From Clostridia bacterium (GTDB lineage Bacteria > Bacillota > Clostridia > Oscillospirales > Acutalibacteraceae), in the NCBI GenBank assembly GCA_017440965.1, contig JAFSGH010000075.1, forward strand, positions 1-63,411: DNA of 63,411 bases, read 5' to 3'. Below, piece after piece: positions 16,128 to 24,061 of the stretch. Positions within the stretch are counted from its first letter, which is position 1, and every line of letters begins with the position of its first letter. Below the pieces are notes generated by a model. The model made no database searches. It was not told the DNA's origin and saw nothing but the letters and a program-made list of their open reading frames with translations. A program made the translations under genes and the position numbers.

Positions 16128-17555
16128 ATGAAAAGCTTAAAAAGAACACTTGCACTGCTTCTTTCATTAATGCTCATCCTGACGGGCAGCCTCTCCTCCT
16201 CGGCAGCCTTTGACGATTTTTCGCTTACAAAAGAGGAATGGCAGGCTGTATACGATAAAAGCATCACAGATAATACACTGCCTATGCTTTGCGTCGGAGC
16301 AAATGAAACAGAGCTTAATATCTGCTGGCATGCAGATAAGCAAACAGCCGTACCTCAGGTATTATTATCAAAAAATGCGGATATGTCCGACGCTGTAAGC
16401 TTTACGGGAGATTTAACACCCGCAGAAAATGAGGAGCAGCTCGTCTGCCGTGTTACTCTTACGGGCATAGATGAAAACACGGTATATTATTATAAATGGT
16501 ATACAGACAGCGGCTGGAGCGATGCTTATAAATATGAATCAAACAGCTTTGACAGCTTCAAGATGCTTCTTATCGGCGATATACAGATAGGCGGTCAGTC
16601 TTACGATAATACGGAAGAGCAGGCCCGCGTAGGTTATGTATGGCAAAGCGTTCTCAGCGAAGCGCTGACAAAGAATCCCGACATAAGCTTTCTTCTCTCC
16701 CCCGGAGATAACACCTCTACGGGAGAGGCAGCAGATGAATGGCAGACACTTCTTATGCCCGGATATGTAAGAAGTCTTCCTATGGCTCTTGCTATCGGAA
16801 ATCACGATAAAAAGGGGATGATGTACGATTATTATACACATATGCCCAATGAATTCTTCGGAGAATATTTCGAGGGCCTTGACAGAGATTTCTGGTTCCG
16901 CTACGGTGACGTCCTTTATCTCGTATTTGATGCCTGCTCAGGCTCCGCCGCAGATCACAGAGCAATGGCAGAGGAAGCAATTGCCTTAAACGGCGACGCA
17001 AAATGGAGAGTCGGTGTTATGCACCAGGGACTTTATGCTCCCGGAATTGCAATGCTTGAGCCTGAAACAAACATACTGCTCAATGCTGTTTTCCAGCCTA
17101 TTTTTGAAATGTATGATCTCGATATCGTATTTACGGGACACACTCATATGCAGGGCAGATCCAATTTTATAAGTGACAGTGTTGTTGTGGGTATGGCTGA
17201 ATCGGGAAAAACCTACACCGATCCCTGCGGTATCATATATCTTAATACAAACGCCTGCTGTGACCAGGGAAATGCAGGATATCTCTTCCCCTACACGGCA
17301 TATGCATTTGAGAATGCTGATATCACAACATACTCAACGGTAGAATTCACAGAAACAAAAATGTCAGTAAAAACCTTCAGAGGCGACAATTCAGAGCTTC
17401 TTGACAGCATAAGTATAGAAAAGACAAAGGGCTTTTCCGACAACAAAGTGAGCGTATTCTTCCGCACAGCTCTTTATAGGCTTGTTGAATTGCTCGGTCT
17501 TATTTATATGAGAATTGATGCAGTCGTTGTTGCAATAAGAGGCGGTCATTTTTAA
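16128..17555 (+). CDS. Secreted calcineurin-like (purple acid-type) metallophosphoesterase
   Basis: 475 residues with a signal peptide (LKRTLALLLSLMLILTGSLS). A fibronectin-like N-terminal domain (about 50-140, ending VYYYKWYTDSGWS) precedes the metallophosphoesterase core: GDIQIGGQ, SPGDNTSTG, AIGNHDKKG, VGVMHQGLY and FTGHTHMQGR provide the expected Asp, Asn and His metal ligands. This arrangement matches bacterial purple-acid-phosphatase-like enzymes that hydrolyse phosphate esters outside the cell. A hydrophobic stretch in the last 40 residues could associate with the membrane. It is monocistronic, flanked by its own promoter and a strong terminator. Confidence 0.85.
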   Translation: MKSLKRTLALLLSLMLILTGSLSSSAAFDDFSLTKEEWQAVYDKSITDNTLPMLCVGANETELNICWHADKQTAVPQVLLSKNADMSDAVSFTGDLTPAENEEQLVCRVTLTGIDENTVYYYKWYTDSGWSDAYKYESNSFDSFKMLLIGDIQIGGQSYDNTEEQARVGYVWQSVLSEALTKNPDISFLLSPGDNTSTGEAADEWQTLLMPGYVRSLPMALAIGNHDKKGMMYDYYTHMPNEFFGEYFEGLDRDFWFRYGDVLYLVFDACSGSAADHRAMAEEAIALNGDAKWRVGVMHQGLYAPGIAMLEPETNILLNAVFQPIFEMYDLDIVFTGHTHMQGRSNFISDSVVVGMAESGKTYTDPCGIIYLNTNACCDQGNAGYLFPYTAYAFENADITTYSTVEFTETKMSVKTFRGDNSELLDSISIEKTKGFSDNKVSVFFRTALYRLVELLGLIYMRIDAVVVAIRGGHF

Positions 17556-17561
17556 CAACTT

Positions 17562-17597
17562 ACAGAGCAGGGATAATCTCCCTGCTCTGTTTTTTTG
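17562..17597 (+). terminator. Terminator of the phosphoesterase gene
   Basis: Perfect 12-bp stem ACAGAGCAGGGA / TCCCTGCTCTGT, 5-nt loop, seven T. Confidence 0.9.
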
Positions 17598-17667
17598 TAA
17601 AAAAGGTCAAAAATAAGCTGTTTTTATGCAACACATTGGCAATTTCTACACAATTTATGAGCAACAC

Positions 17668-17696
17668 TTGAAAATTTTATATATTTTTGATAAAAT
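17668..17696 (+). promoter_or_regulatory. Promoter of the LRR-transporter operon
   Basis: TTGAAA (17668-17673), 17-nt AT-rich spacer, TAAAAT (17691-17696). Confidence 0.7.
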
Positions 17697-17726
17697 ACTT
17701 TTATATAATTCAGAGGAGATGAGAAT

Positions 17727-18863
17727 ATGGACAATGATAAAATACCTCTCAGTCAGCAGGAGCTTTTGTATGATCCTATGTTCGCAAAAAATCCCGAAGA
17801 TATGCTGAAGGATGATCCCTCAAAAGGACTTCTCGGTAAGGTCGCATTAAAAAAGGCGGCTTTTATCATAGTGCTGGTATTATTTATAGGTCTTTCAATG
17901 TACTTCAGCTTCCGCACCGTATCAAAGGACATTTATACTTATAATCCCTGCGGGACATTTGAGGACGGGACCGAGGCCTATATGCTTTCCGAATATCACG
18001 GAGACAGCAAAACCGTACTGATTCTTGATTATGTACGAAACGAAAAGGATGAACCGGACACAACAAAGCCCGTAAAGGAAGTCGGAAGATATGCGGTAAA
18101 CTGCAATGAATCCCTTGTTTTTATCTATATTTCCGATACCGTAGATACATTAGATGCAAAGTCATTTTACACCTGCAAGAATCTTAAGGCATTTTTTGTA
18201 GATGAAAACAACCCTAACTATACTTCAATTGACGGTGTGCTTTACAGATGCGAAGACGGTGTGCCCGTCGAAATAATGATGTATCCGCCTAAAAATCCCG
18301 AGTATCTGGCATCCTTATCATTAGGACTTACTGCACCGACAGATCCTGCAACATACGGTTCTTATCTTATAAATTTTGAAACAATAGCCAACGAAAAGCC
18401 AAAGGAAAAGGAAGAAAAGAATACTCTTGCAACTGTAACCGACAAGGATTTTTCATCATTTACAATTCCCGAAACCGTAACAGTTATAAATGAGCTGTGC
18501 TTTGCAGAGTGCTCGCTTATTAAGGAGATCATAATCGGCGACAAGGTGACTGATATTGAGACGATGGCTTTTTTCAAATGCTGGAATCTTCAGAATATAA
18601 ATATCCCCGATTCTGTTATAAATATCGGCTCGGATGCTTTTTCCTCTTGTACCTCCGTCAAGGATATTTTTATACCGAAATCAGTCAAGACTATCGGCCA
18701 TCACGCATTTTATAACTGCTCATCGGTAAATGAAGTAAGAATGGAATGCTCCGAAGAAGAAGCAAAGGATATTGAGCTCGGAAGTGCATGGCTTCCCGAA
18801 CAGAGAAAGGTCATTATGCGGCCTATCGGCATTTCTTATAATGAAAACAGGGAGGTAGAATAA
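17727..18863 (+). CDS. Membrane-anchored BspA-like leucine-rich-repeat protein
   Basis: 378 residues: a ~40-residue cytoplasmic start, one transmembrane helix (AAFIIVLVLFIGLSMYFSF), then an outside region. The C-terminal half holds BspA/LRR_5-type repeats (FTIPETVTVINELCFAECSLI, IIIGDKVTDIETMAFFKCWNL, NIPDSVINIGSDAFSSCTSV, FIPKSVKTIGHHAFYNCSSV); a degenerate repeat lies around residues 120-170. Such repeats usually mediate protein or surface binding. It lies 1 nt before the start of the transporter-like gene, so the two products probably work together. GGAGATGAG precedes the ATG. Confidence 0.75.
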   Translation: MDNDKIPLSQQELLYDPMFAKNPEDMLKDDPSKGLLGKVALKKAAFIIVLVLFIGLSMYFSFRTVSKDIYTYNPCGTFEDGTEAYMLSEYHGDSKTVLILDYVRNEKDEPDTTKPVKEVGRYAVNCNESLVFIYISDTVDTLDAKSFYTCKNLKAFFVDENNPNYTSIDGVLYRCEDGVPVEIMMYPPKNPEYLASLSLGLTAPTDPATYGSYLINFETIANEKPKEKEEKNTLATVTDKDFSSFTIPETVTVINELCFAECSLIKEIIIGDKVTDIETMAFFKCWNLQNINIPDSVINIGSDAFSSCTSVKDIFIPKSVKTIGHHAFYNCSSVNEVRMECSEEEAKDIELGSAWLPEQRKVIMRPIGISYNENREVE

Positions 18864-18864
18864 T

Positions 18865-20691
18865 ATGTCAAAGGTAAAAGCATTTTTGACCGATGTCAAG
18901 GAGCATTGGCACGAGCCTGACAGAGCAAAGGGAAATTATGTTTCCTTCAAAGAATACTTTGACATTTTCCTCGGAGTAAGCTTTAACTACGCGGCACAGT
19001 CCCCTCTCGGTTACATAGGCTTCGGAGCAGGCTGCTTCCTGATAATGTATCATTACGACCTTCCTTACCTTGCTTTTTCAATAGTAGGTCTCATAGGTAT
19101 ACCGCTGAGCTATCTCTGGAGCATTGTGGGATGGATCGTAAATGATAACCTCGGTTTTATGGAAAAGAAAACCGAAAAAATACTGTATATAATATATTTT
19201 ACGGCAACAGCACTCGGATTGCTGCTTCTGTGCGCAGATATTTCACTGTTGCTTCCTTCAGACAATTCGATAATTCAGATGCTGAACGGACTTACGGGCA
19301 TCAATGCACGCAGCTTTTTTAAGCTTGTCGGAGTACAGCTGCTTACAAGCGGCTTCGGCGGTGCAAGAGGAATATTCTGGAGAAAGAAGCTTGTTCCGGT
19401 ATTCGGCAGATATAAGTATAATCTTTATTCAAGTGTGATCCAGAAGTGTATTCTTATTATACTTATAGGCTGGCTTCCCGTTTATGAAATACCGGATGTA
19501 AATGAAAGATTCTGGATAGCATATCTTCTTTTCAGTCTTTTCGGCATGTACGATTTTTCAACAACGACACAGCAATGCACGGAAACCATCAGTCCGAATC
19601 CACAGGAAAGACTTTGGGTGCGCACTTATCCCGTAAAGATCAGCCACCTGCTGAATTCTGTTTTTGTTCTTATACTGCCTTTGTTAGGAGAATTTGACGA
19701 TATCAATTTTTATCGATATGTAGTTCCCTTCTCATTTATCCCCTGTGCAGCACTGACACTTTATTTTGCACGTAACATAAAAGAGCGTATTCCTCAGCCG
19801 CCTATTGAGAAGAAGCAGAATATTTCATTCTGGTACGGCATTTTCAGTGTAATAAAAAATAAATACCATTGGCTTAATACCGCAACCTCACTTATTGATT
19901 CACTAGGCAACGGTATGCTCGGCACTACCACGGTCATTTATTTTTACACTATGCGTCTCAGCGGGCTTGAGTATTCACTGATTACTCTGCTTTACACCTT
20001 CAGAGGTACTATTCCTACATTCTTCGCTCCCATAATCATGAAACGCTTTTCATATAAAACCTTATGCATTTTCAAGCAGATAATTGAAGTTGTCAGCGCG
20101 GGAATCAATGTTCTTGTAATCGTATTTATGGGAGACAATATTATTCTTAGCGGCTGGATAATGTATGCATCCTTATGGCTCAGAGGCTTTCTTGTTGAAG
20201 TTTGCAATATTGCGAAAAATGATATGGGCATCCGCCTGCAGGACTATCAGATGTATCTTTCAGGAGAAAGACTTGCCAGCTTTTCAGGAGTTTTCGGATG
20301 GTTCATATCCCCTATTACAACTCTTGTGGGTCTTATTATCCCCGTTCTGCTTCTCAAAAACGGATTCAACAGCAACTGGGATGTGCTTCTGATAGACGAT
20401 TCAAGAGTGGGAATTCTTGTTGTTCCGCTTTTGTTTGATCTTGTAGGACACGCTCTTATGATGATCCCCTATTTATTCTGGGACTACAACAATAAGCAGC
20501 ATCTTTATGCAATGGAGGTGCTAAAACAAAGAGAAGCCCTTGCAAACGAAGGCTATATCCCCGCTACCTATACAGGCGGTCTGAATTTCAAGGAAGGTCA
20601 CAATGTAAAGCACGGTCTTCCCGTAGAAATAAGACATCTGAAGGATGACAAGCCGCAAAAAAAGATCAAAACACCTGTCACAAAAACCTGA
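18865..20691 (+). CDS. MFS/GPH-like multi-pass transporter
   Basis: A 608-residue polytopic membrane protein with roughly 12 hydrophobic segments in two halves separated near residue 320, resembling the major facilitator superfamily and distantly the glycoside-pentoside-hexuronide symporters. Motif-like elements include TSGFGGARGIFWRKKLVPVFGRYKYN and a long polar C-terminal tail of ~75 residues. It is longer than most MFS carriers. It is co-transcribed with the LRR membrane protein 1 nt upstream. Substrate is unknown. Confidence 0.6.
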   Translation: MSKVKAFLTDVKEHWHEPDRAKGNYVSFKEYFDIFLGVSFNYAAQSPLGYIGFGAGCFLIMYHYDLPYLAFSIVGLIGIPLSYLWSIVGWIVNDNLGFMEKKTEKILYIIYFTATALGLLLLCADISLLLPSDNSIIQMLNGLTGINARSFFKLVGVQLLTSGFGGARGIFWRKKLVPVFGRYKYNLYSSVIQKCILIILIGWLPVYEIPDVNERFWIAYLLFSLFGMYDFSTTTQQCTETISPNPQERLWVRTYPVKISHLLNSVFVLILPLLGEFDDINFYRYVVPFSFIPCAALTLYFARNIKERIPQPPIEKKQNISFWYGIFSVIKNKYHWLNTATSLIDSLGNGMLGTTTVIYFYTMRLSGLEYSLITLLYTFRGTIPTFFAPIIMKRFSYKTLCIFKQIIEVVSAGINVLVIVFMGDNIILSGWIMYASLWLRGFLVEVCNIAKNDMGIRLQDYQMYLSGERLASFSGVFGWFISPITTLVGLIIPVLLLKNGFNSNWDVLLIDDSRVGILVVPLLFDLVGHALMMIPYLFWDYNNKQHLYAMEVLKQREALANEGYIPATYTGGLNFKEGHNVKHGLPVEIRHLKDDKPQKKIKTPVTKT

Positions 20692-20699
20692 TAACTAAA

Positions 20700-20737
20700 A
20701 ATACCTTTGTCCCCGATATGCGGACAAAGGTATTTTT
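20700..20737. terminator. Bidirectional terminator
   Basis: 13-bp stem AATACCTTTGTCC / GGACAAAGGTATT with a 9-nt loop and T runs in both directions. It serves the transporter gene (plus) and overlaps the end of the TetR gene (minus). Confidence 0.85.
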
Positions 20738-21269
20738 AATTCAATAAGGAATAATCGCGTCTGTATTCACTGTTAAGTATATCCTGAAGCTCCTCGGGAG
20801 TTTCCTTACAGCCGTCGTTAAGCCATTTTTTTATTATCGCATTCAGGCCGTGCTTAAAGAATTCAATATGATATTCAATATATTTCATATCAAAAAACAT
20901 TTCTGCAACCTCTTTATCAAAGCCCACCATATTAAAATCTATATTACCCAGCTTAAAGTATGTTTTATACAGCATCTGATTTTCATAAATGTGAGCAAAA
21001 AGTCGGGTAAAATCCATTCTGCTTTTTTTATATTCTATGCCGTCAGAATAAAGAGAAAGAAAATCCTCCCACAGATGAAAGACAATTTTTTCGGCAAGAT
21101 CATAAATATCAATAAAATTCGCATAAAATGTGCTTCTGTTGATATCTGACCTTTTACAGATTTCGGACACTGTAATATTTTCAAGCTCCTTCTCCTGCAA
21201 AAGCTCAACAAATGCTTTTTCTATTCTTGCAACGCTTTCCCGTCTTCTTTTGTTATTTTTTGTATTCAT
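20736..21269 (-). CDS. TetR/AcrR-family transcriptional regulator
   Basis: 177 residues. The N-terminal helix-turn-helix is typical (RIEKAFVELLQEKELENITV, then ICKRSDINRSTFYANF). The C-terminal ligand domain resembles the DhaS-like TetR_C group, with KWLNDGCKETPEEL near the end. It probably represses the divergent membrane-protein unit starting at 21404, whose promoter carries a perfect 15-bp palindrome, and its own gene. The effector is unknown. Confidence 0.88.
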   Translation of the reverse strand: MNTKNNKRRRESVARIEKAFVELLQEKELENITVSEICKRSDINRSTFYANFIDIYDLAEKIVFHLWEDFLSLYSDGIEYKKSRMDFTRLFAHIYENQMLYKTYFKLGNIDFNMVGFDKEVAEMFFDMKYIEYHIEFFKHGLNAIIKKWLNDGCKETPEELQDILNSEYRRDYSLLN

Positions 21270-21348
21270 AGATCACTCCGCCTTTTTATTCCGACACTTG
21301 TCAAAATAATGATGATTGAATTATCTTGCCTGAAAAACTATAATTAAA

Positions 21349-21377
21349 TTGCATTAAACATACAACTGTTGTATTAA
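21349..21377 (+). promoter_or_regulatory. Promoter with embedded TetR-type operator
   Basis: TTGCAT (21349-21354), 17-nt spacer, TATTAA (21372-21377). The perfect dyad ATACAAC-T-GTTGTAT occupies 21360-21374, i.e. most of the spacer and the start of the -10 box, the classic place for a TetR repressor to block polymerase. Confidence 0.75.
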
Positions 21378-21403
21378 TATTATGTTAAAAAGGAGTTAAA
21401 AAA

Positions 21404-21769
21404 ATGAAAAAAAGCAGTTTTGTTGCAATGATCCTGGGAACGGTGAGCGGTGTATTATTTGCACTCGGAATGTGCATGGCCCTTCTTCCCGAATGGAATT
21501 CATTTAAGCCCGGCATCATTTTCGGAGCGGTCGGTATCGTTTTAGGCATAATAACCGTTATTGTCTGGCGTAAGATGGAAAATAAAGCACCGATAAAGGT
21601 TACAGCAAGAGGTATCGGAATAAGCCTTCTTGCAATACTGGGTTCCCTTCTTTTGGGTATCGGTATGTGCTTCGTTTTAGTCTGGGAAAAAATGATCGCA
21701 GGAATAATTATCGGACTAATAGGAATTATTGCCTTATTATCGCTTATTCCCGTATGCAAAGGGACTTAA
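21404..21769 (+). CDS. Small four-helix membrane protein, TetR-controlled
   Basis: 121 residues with about four hydrophobic helices (AMILGTVSGVLFALGMCMAL; IIFGAVGIVLGIITVIVW; ISLLAILGSLLLGIGMCFVL; MIAGIIIGLIGIIALLSLI). The first and third helices share a GxxxLLxGxGMC pattern, suggesting an internal duplication of two hairpins. Proteins of this type are frequent beside TetR genes in Clostridia; no function is established to my knowledge. AAGGAG precedes the ATG and the operator lies 30 nt upstream. Confidence 0.7.
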   Translation: MKKSSFVAMILGTVSGVLFALGMCMALLPEWNSFKPGIIFGAVGIVLGIITVIVWRKMENKAPIKVTARGIGISLLAILGSLLLGIGMCFVLVWEKMIAGIIIGLIGIIALLSLIPVCKGT

Positions 21770-21776
21770 ATAAAAA

Positions 21777-22472
21777 ATGAGCGGAACGGGACTTTGCATC
21801 AATTTATCCGATAGCATACTGAGTAATAAAGAACGAAGAATGGCATTGATAGCTTCCTTAAGTCTTATCATAAACAGTATATATGCAGCTTCGAACATCA
21901 TTGTCGGTCTTAAAGAAAAATCATACTGGTTTATTACGGCAGGTGCATACTACTTAATTTTAGCAGTTATTCGCTTTTGTATAATTTTATCAGAAAAAAG
22001 AAGCAGAACAGATACTAAAGAAATAAGCATACGCTTTATACGGTGCTTTACGGGTATTATGCTCATAATAATGAGTACTGTTTTATGCGGCAGTGTATAT
22101 CTGAGTCTCTTTTATAATGAAACAGAACAGCTGAATGAAATACTTGTAATCACATTGGCTTCATATTCATTTACAAAAATAACGCTTGCAATTATAAACT
22201 TCACCAAAAGAAAAAAATTGAATTCACAGTTCCTTTCATTAATCAGAAACATCGGTCTTGCCGATGCGGCTGTTTCGATATTTTCTCTTCAGAAATCAAT
22301 GCTCGTCTCCTTTCCCGGGATGTCGGAAAATGAAATTATGATAATGAACGGCTGTACCGGCAGTGTGGTATGGATGCTTGTTCTGCTTATAGGCATCGGA
22401 ATAATATATAAGAAAAAAGGAGAAATCAGCAATGGCAGATTCAAAAATAGTCAAAGGTGTAGAAAAAATTGA
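21777..22472 (+). CDS. Multi-pass membrane protein of unknown function
   Basis: 231 residues with about six hydrophobic segments, beginning ALIASLSLIINSIYAASNII and ending WMLVLLIGIGIIY. I do not recognise the family. The start follows the previous stop by 7 nt and lacks a clear ribosome site (Met at 21841 is an alternative start). The 3' end overlaps the next gene by 41 nt. It is part of the TetR-controlled unit and probably functions in the envelope. Confidence 0.6.
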   Translation: MSGTGLCINLSDSILSNKERRMALIASLSLIINSIYAASNIIVGLKEKSYWFITAGAYYLILAVIRFCIILSEKRSRTDTKEISIRFIRCFTGIMLIIMSTVLCGSVYLSLFYNETEQLNEILVITLASYSFTKITLAIINFTKRKKLNSQFLSLIRNIGLADAAVSIFSLQKSMLVSFPGMSENEIMIMNGCTGSVVWMLVLLIGIGIIYKKKGEISNGRFKNSQRCRKN

Positions 22473-22662
22473 AAAGGAAGTAACCGAGGGCTACAAGAAA
22501 ATTGAAGATACAGTTGTCGGCGGATATAAAAAGATCGAGGATACAGTTGTCGGCGGATACACAAAAATTGAGGATAAATTCGTTTCCGCATTCCTTACAA
22601 AGGACAAAGAGACTGTAGAAGAATCAAAAGAAAGATTAAAAAAAGAAAACGGAAACTTATAA
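22432..22662 (+). CDS. Small protein with three 11-residue repeats
   Basis: 76 residues, charged and helical. After MADSKIVKGVEKIEKEVT come three tandem 11-residue units of the form GYKKIEDTVVG (codons 22486-22518, 22519-22551, 22552-22584), the first two nearly identical in DNA as well. The periodicity suits an amphipathic alpha-helix like 11-mer (LEA- or apolipoprotein-type) proteins that lie on membranes. AAAAAAGGAG before the ATG marks it as real, although it starts inside the preceding gene. It is the last gene of the TetR-controlled unit. Function is unknown. Confidence 0.75.
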   Translation: MADSKIVKGVEKIEKEVTEGYKKIEDTVVGGYKKIEDTVVGGYTKIEDKFVSAFLTKDKETVEESKERLKKENGNL

Positions 22663-22669
22663 TTTCGCT

Positions 22670-22696
22670 CCCGCAAAAGCTTTTGCGGGATTTTTT
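22670..22696 (+). terminator. Terminator of the TetR-controlled unit
   Basis: Continuous 20-bp palindrome CCCGCAAAAGCTTTTGCGGG followed by A and six T. Confidence 0.85.
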
Positions 22697-22705
22697 CATT
22701 TATTA

Positions 22706-22734
22706 TTGAAAACATATCAGTAATATTATATAAT
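22706..22734 (+). promoter_or_regulatory. Promoter of the GH130-family gene
   Basis: TTGAAA (22706-22711), 17-nt spacer, TATAAT (22729-22734); the ATG is at 22763. Confidence 0.75.
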
Positions 22735-22762
22735 GGCCTCAAGAAATTCAGGAGGTTATTTT

Positions 22763-23713
22763 ATGGCTAAAATTATCGGCACAAGCATTCCGAATATTCC
22801 TTGGGAAAAGAAACCTGAAGGATATAAATATCCTGTATGGAGATATTCGGGAAACCCTGTTATCACAAGAGACAATTTATTCGGAGCTAACAGCATTTTC
22901 AACTCTGCGGTCGTTCCCTTCGGTGACGGCTTCAAGGGTGTTTTCAGAGTCGATAACATCTCAAGAGATCATACACTTGTTACAGGCACAAGTAAGGACG
23001 GAATCAGTTGGGAGCTTGACAGTGAGGTTATTTTCCGCGGTTATGATCCCCGACTTTGCGAGATTGACGGCAAATACTATCTGTCCTGGGTAAATCTTAC
23101 TCCCCACGGAACAACAATCGGTATTGCATATACTGAAGATTTTTCAAAATGGGTTCAGCTTGAGGATGCATGTTATCCGGTTGCAAGAAACGGTGTGCTT
23201 TTCCCGAGAAAAATCAATGATGAATACATGCTTCTCATACGTCCCTGTGACAGAGGACACACACCTTACGGAGATATCTTTATCCAACAGAGTAAGGATC
23301 TCGAGTATTGGGGAAAATACCGCTTTGTTATGAAGCCCGAAAAGAACTGGGAGATGACAAAGGTAGGTGCAGGCCCTACTCCTATTGAAACAGATGAAGG
23401 CTGGCTTATGTTCTACCACGGTGTGCTTACCTCCTGCAACGGATTTACATATGCAATGGGTGCTGCAATTCTTGATAAGGACGAGCCCTGGAAGGTTCTG
23501 CACCGTGCAGACTGCTTCCTGCTTGCTCCCCACGAAAATTATGAGCTTGTGGGAGATGTTCCGAACGTCGTATTCCCCTGTGCCGCTCTTACGGATGCAG
23601 ATAGCGGAAGAATTGCAATATATTACGGCGGTGCGGATACCGTTGTCGGTCTTGCCTTTACAACAGTAGAAGAAACAGTAAAATTCATAAAAGAGCATGA
23701 TCTTATAAAATAA
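22763..23713 (+). CDS. GH130-family beta-mannoside phosphorylase-like enzyme
   Basis: 316 residues forming a five-bladed beta-propeller type enzyme. Motifs match GH130: NPVITRDN near the N-terminus, FNSAVVPFGDGFKGVFRVDN, SRDHTLVTGTSKDGISWE, GYDPRLCEIDGKYYLSW (Asp of the catalytic region), and KVGAGPTPIETDEGWLMFYHG; the C-terminal VYYGGADTVV-type strand is also present. GH130 phosphorylases split beta-mannosides with phosphate to mannose-1-phosphate, saving ATP. Cytoplasmic. AGGAGG is 5 nt before the ATG at 22763, so the upstream in-frame ATG at 22733 is rejected. Confidence 0.85.
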   Translation: MAKIIGTSIPNIPWEKKPEGYKYPVWRYSGNPVITRDNLFGANSIFNSAVVPFGDGFKGVFRVDNISRDHTLVTGTSKDGISWELDSEVIFRGYDPRLCEIDGKYYLSWVNLTPHGTTIGIAYTEDFSKWVQLEDACYPVARNGVLFPRKINDEYMLLIRPCDRGHTPYGDIFIQQSKDLEYWGKYRFVMKPEKNWEMTKVGAGPTPIETDEGWLMFYHGVLTSCNGFTYAMGAAILDKDEPWKVLHRADCFLLAPHENYELVGDVPNVVFPCAALTDADSGRIAIYYGGADTVVGLAFTTVEETVKFIKEHDLIK

Positions 23714-23720
23714 TTTTTGT

Positions 23721-23753
23721 CGGTAATGTGTTTTTTACATTACCGATTTTTTT
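23721..23753 (+). terminator. Terminator of the GH130-family gene
   Basis: 9-bp stem CGGTAATGT / ACATTACCG, T-rich loop, seven T. The type A repeat array begins in the T run. Confidence 0.85.
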
Positions 23754-23871
23754 AATATATAGGAAAATACTCACATCATAAGCAATTTAGCTTATTATAT
23801 AGGAAATTGCTCGCATTGTGAGCAATTTAGCTTATTATATAGGAAATTGCTCGCGTTGTGAGCAATTTAGC
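23752..23871. repeat. Three tandem type A repeats, 40-bp period
   Basis: Copies start at 23752, 23792 and 23832 at exactly 40-bp spacing. The second and third share TTATTATATAGGAAATTGCT plus CGC(A/G)TTGTGAGCAATTTAGC; the first is degenerate. Each keeps the AAATTGCTC / GAGCAATTT dyad. There are no unique spacers, so this is not a CRISPR. Confidence 0.9.
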
Positions 23872-24000
23872 TTATAACAAGAAACACCTACAGCCCCCAA
23901 GATTGGGGGTAGGGGGTTGACAAATCGTAAGATTTTTTCTTATAACAAGAAACACCTACAGCCCCCAAGATTGGGGACGGGGTTGAAAAATAATGCTTTT
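23872..24000. repeat. Two tandem type B repeats
   Basis: Copies begin at 23872 and 23940 (68-bp period). Both start TTATAACAAGAAACACCTAC and contain CCCCCAAGATTGGGG, a small hairpin. The second ends AATGCTTTTTTA, as does the copy at 29456. Type B follows type A directly here and at 29.4 kb, so A and B form a composite element. Confidence 0.85.
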
Positions 24001-24004
24001 TTAT

Positions 24005-24033
24005 TTGACTGCATATATTTTTTATGGTATATT
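24005..24033 (+). promoter_or_regulatory. Promoter of mntP
   Basis: TTGACT (24005-24010), 17-nt spacer, TATATT (24028-24033), placed immediately after the repeat block. No manganese (yybP-ykoY) riboswitch is seen in the short leader. Confidence 0.7.
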
Positions 24034-24061
24034 CTTTGCAGAAATTTTCAGGGAGTTTATT

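Noticed and set aside
23752-24000. Regular repeats that could be a CRISPR array
   Set aside because: The 40-bp and 68-bp units are joined without unique spacers, and no cas gene is in the window.
24005-24061. A manganese riboswitch before mntP
   Set aside because: The leader is under 30 nt and lacks the yybP-ykoY conserved loops.
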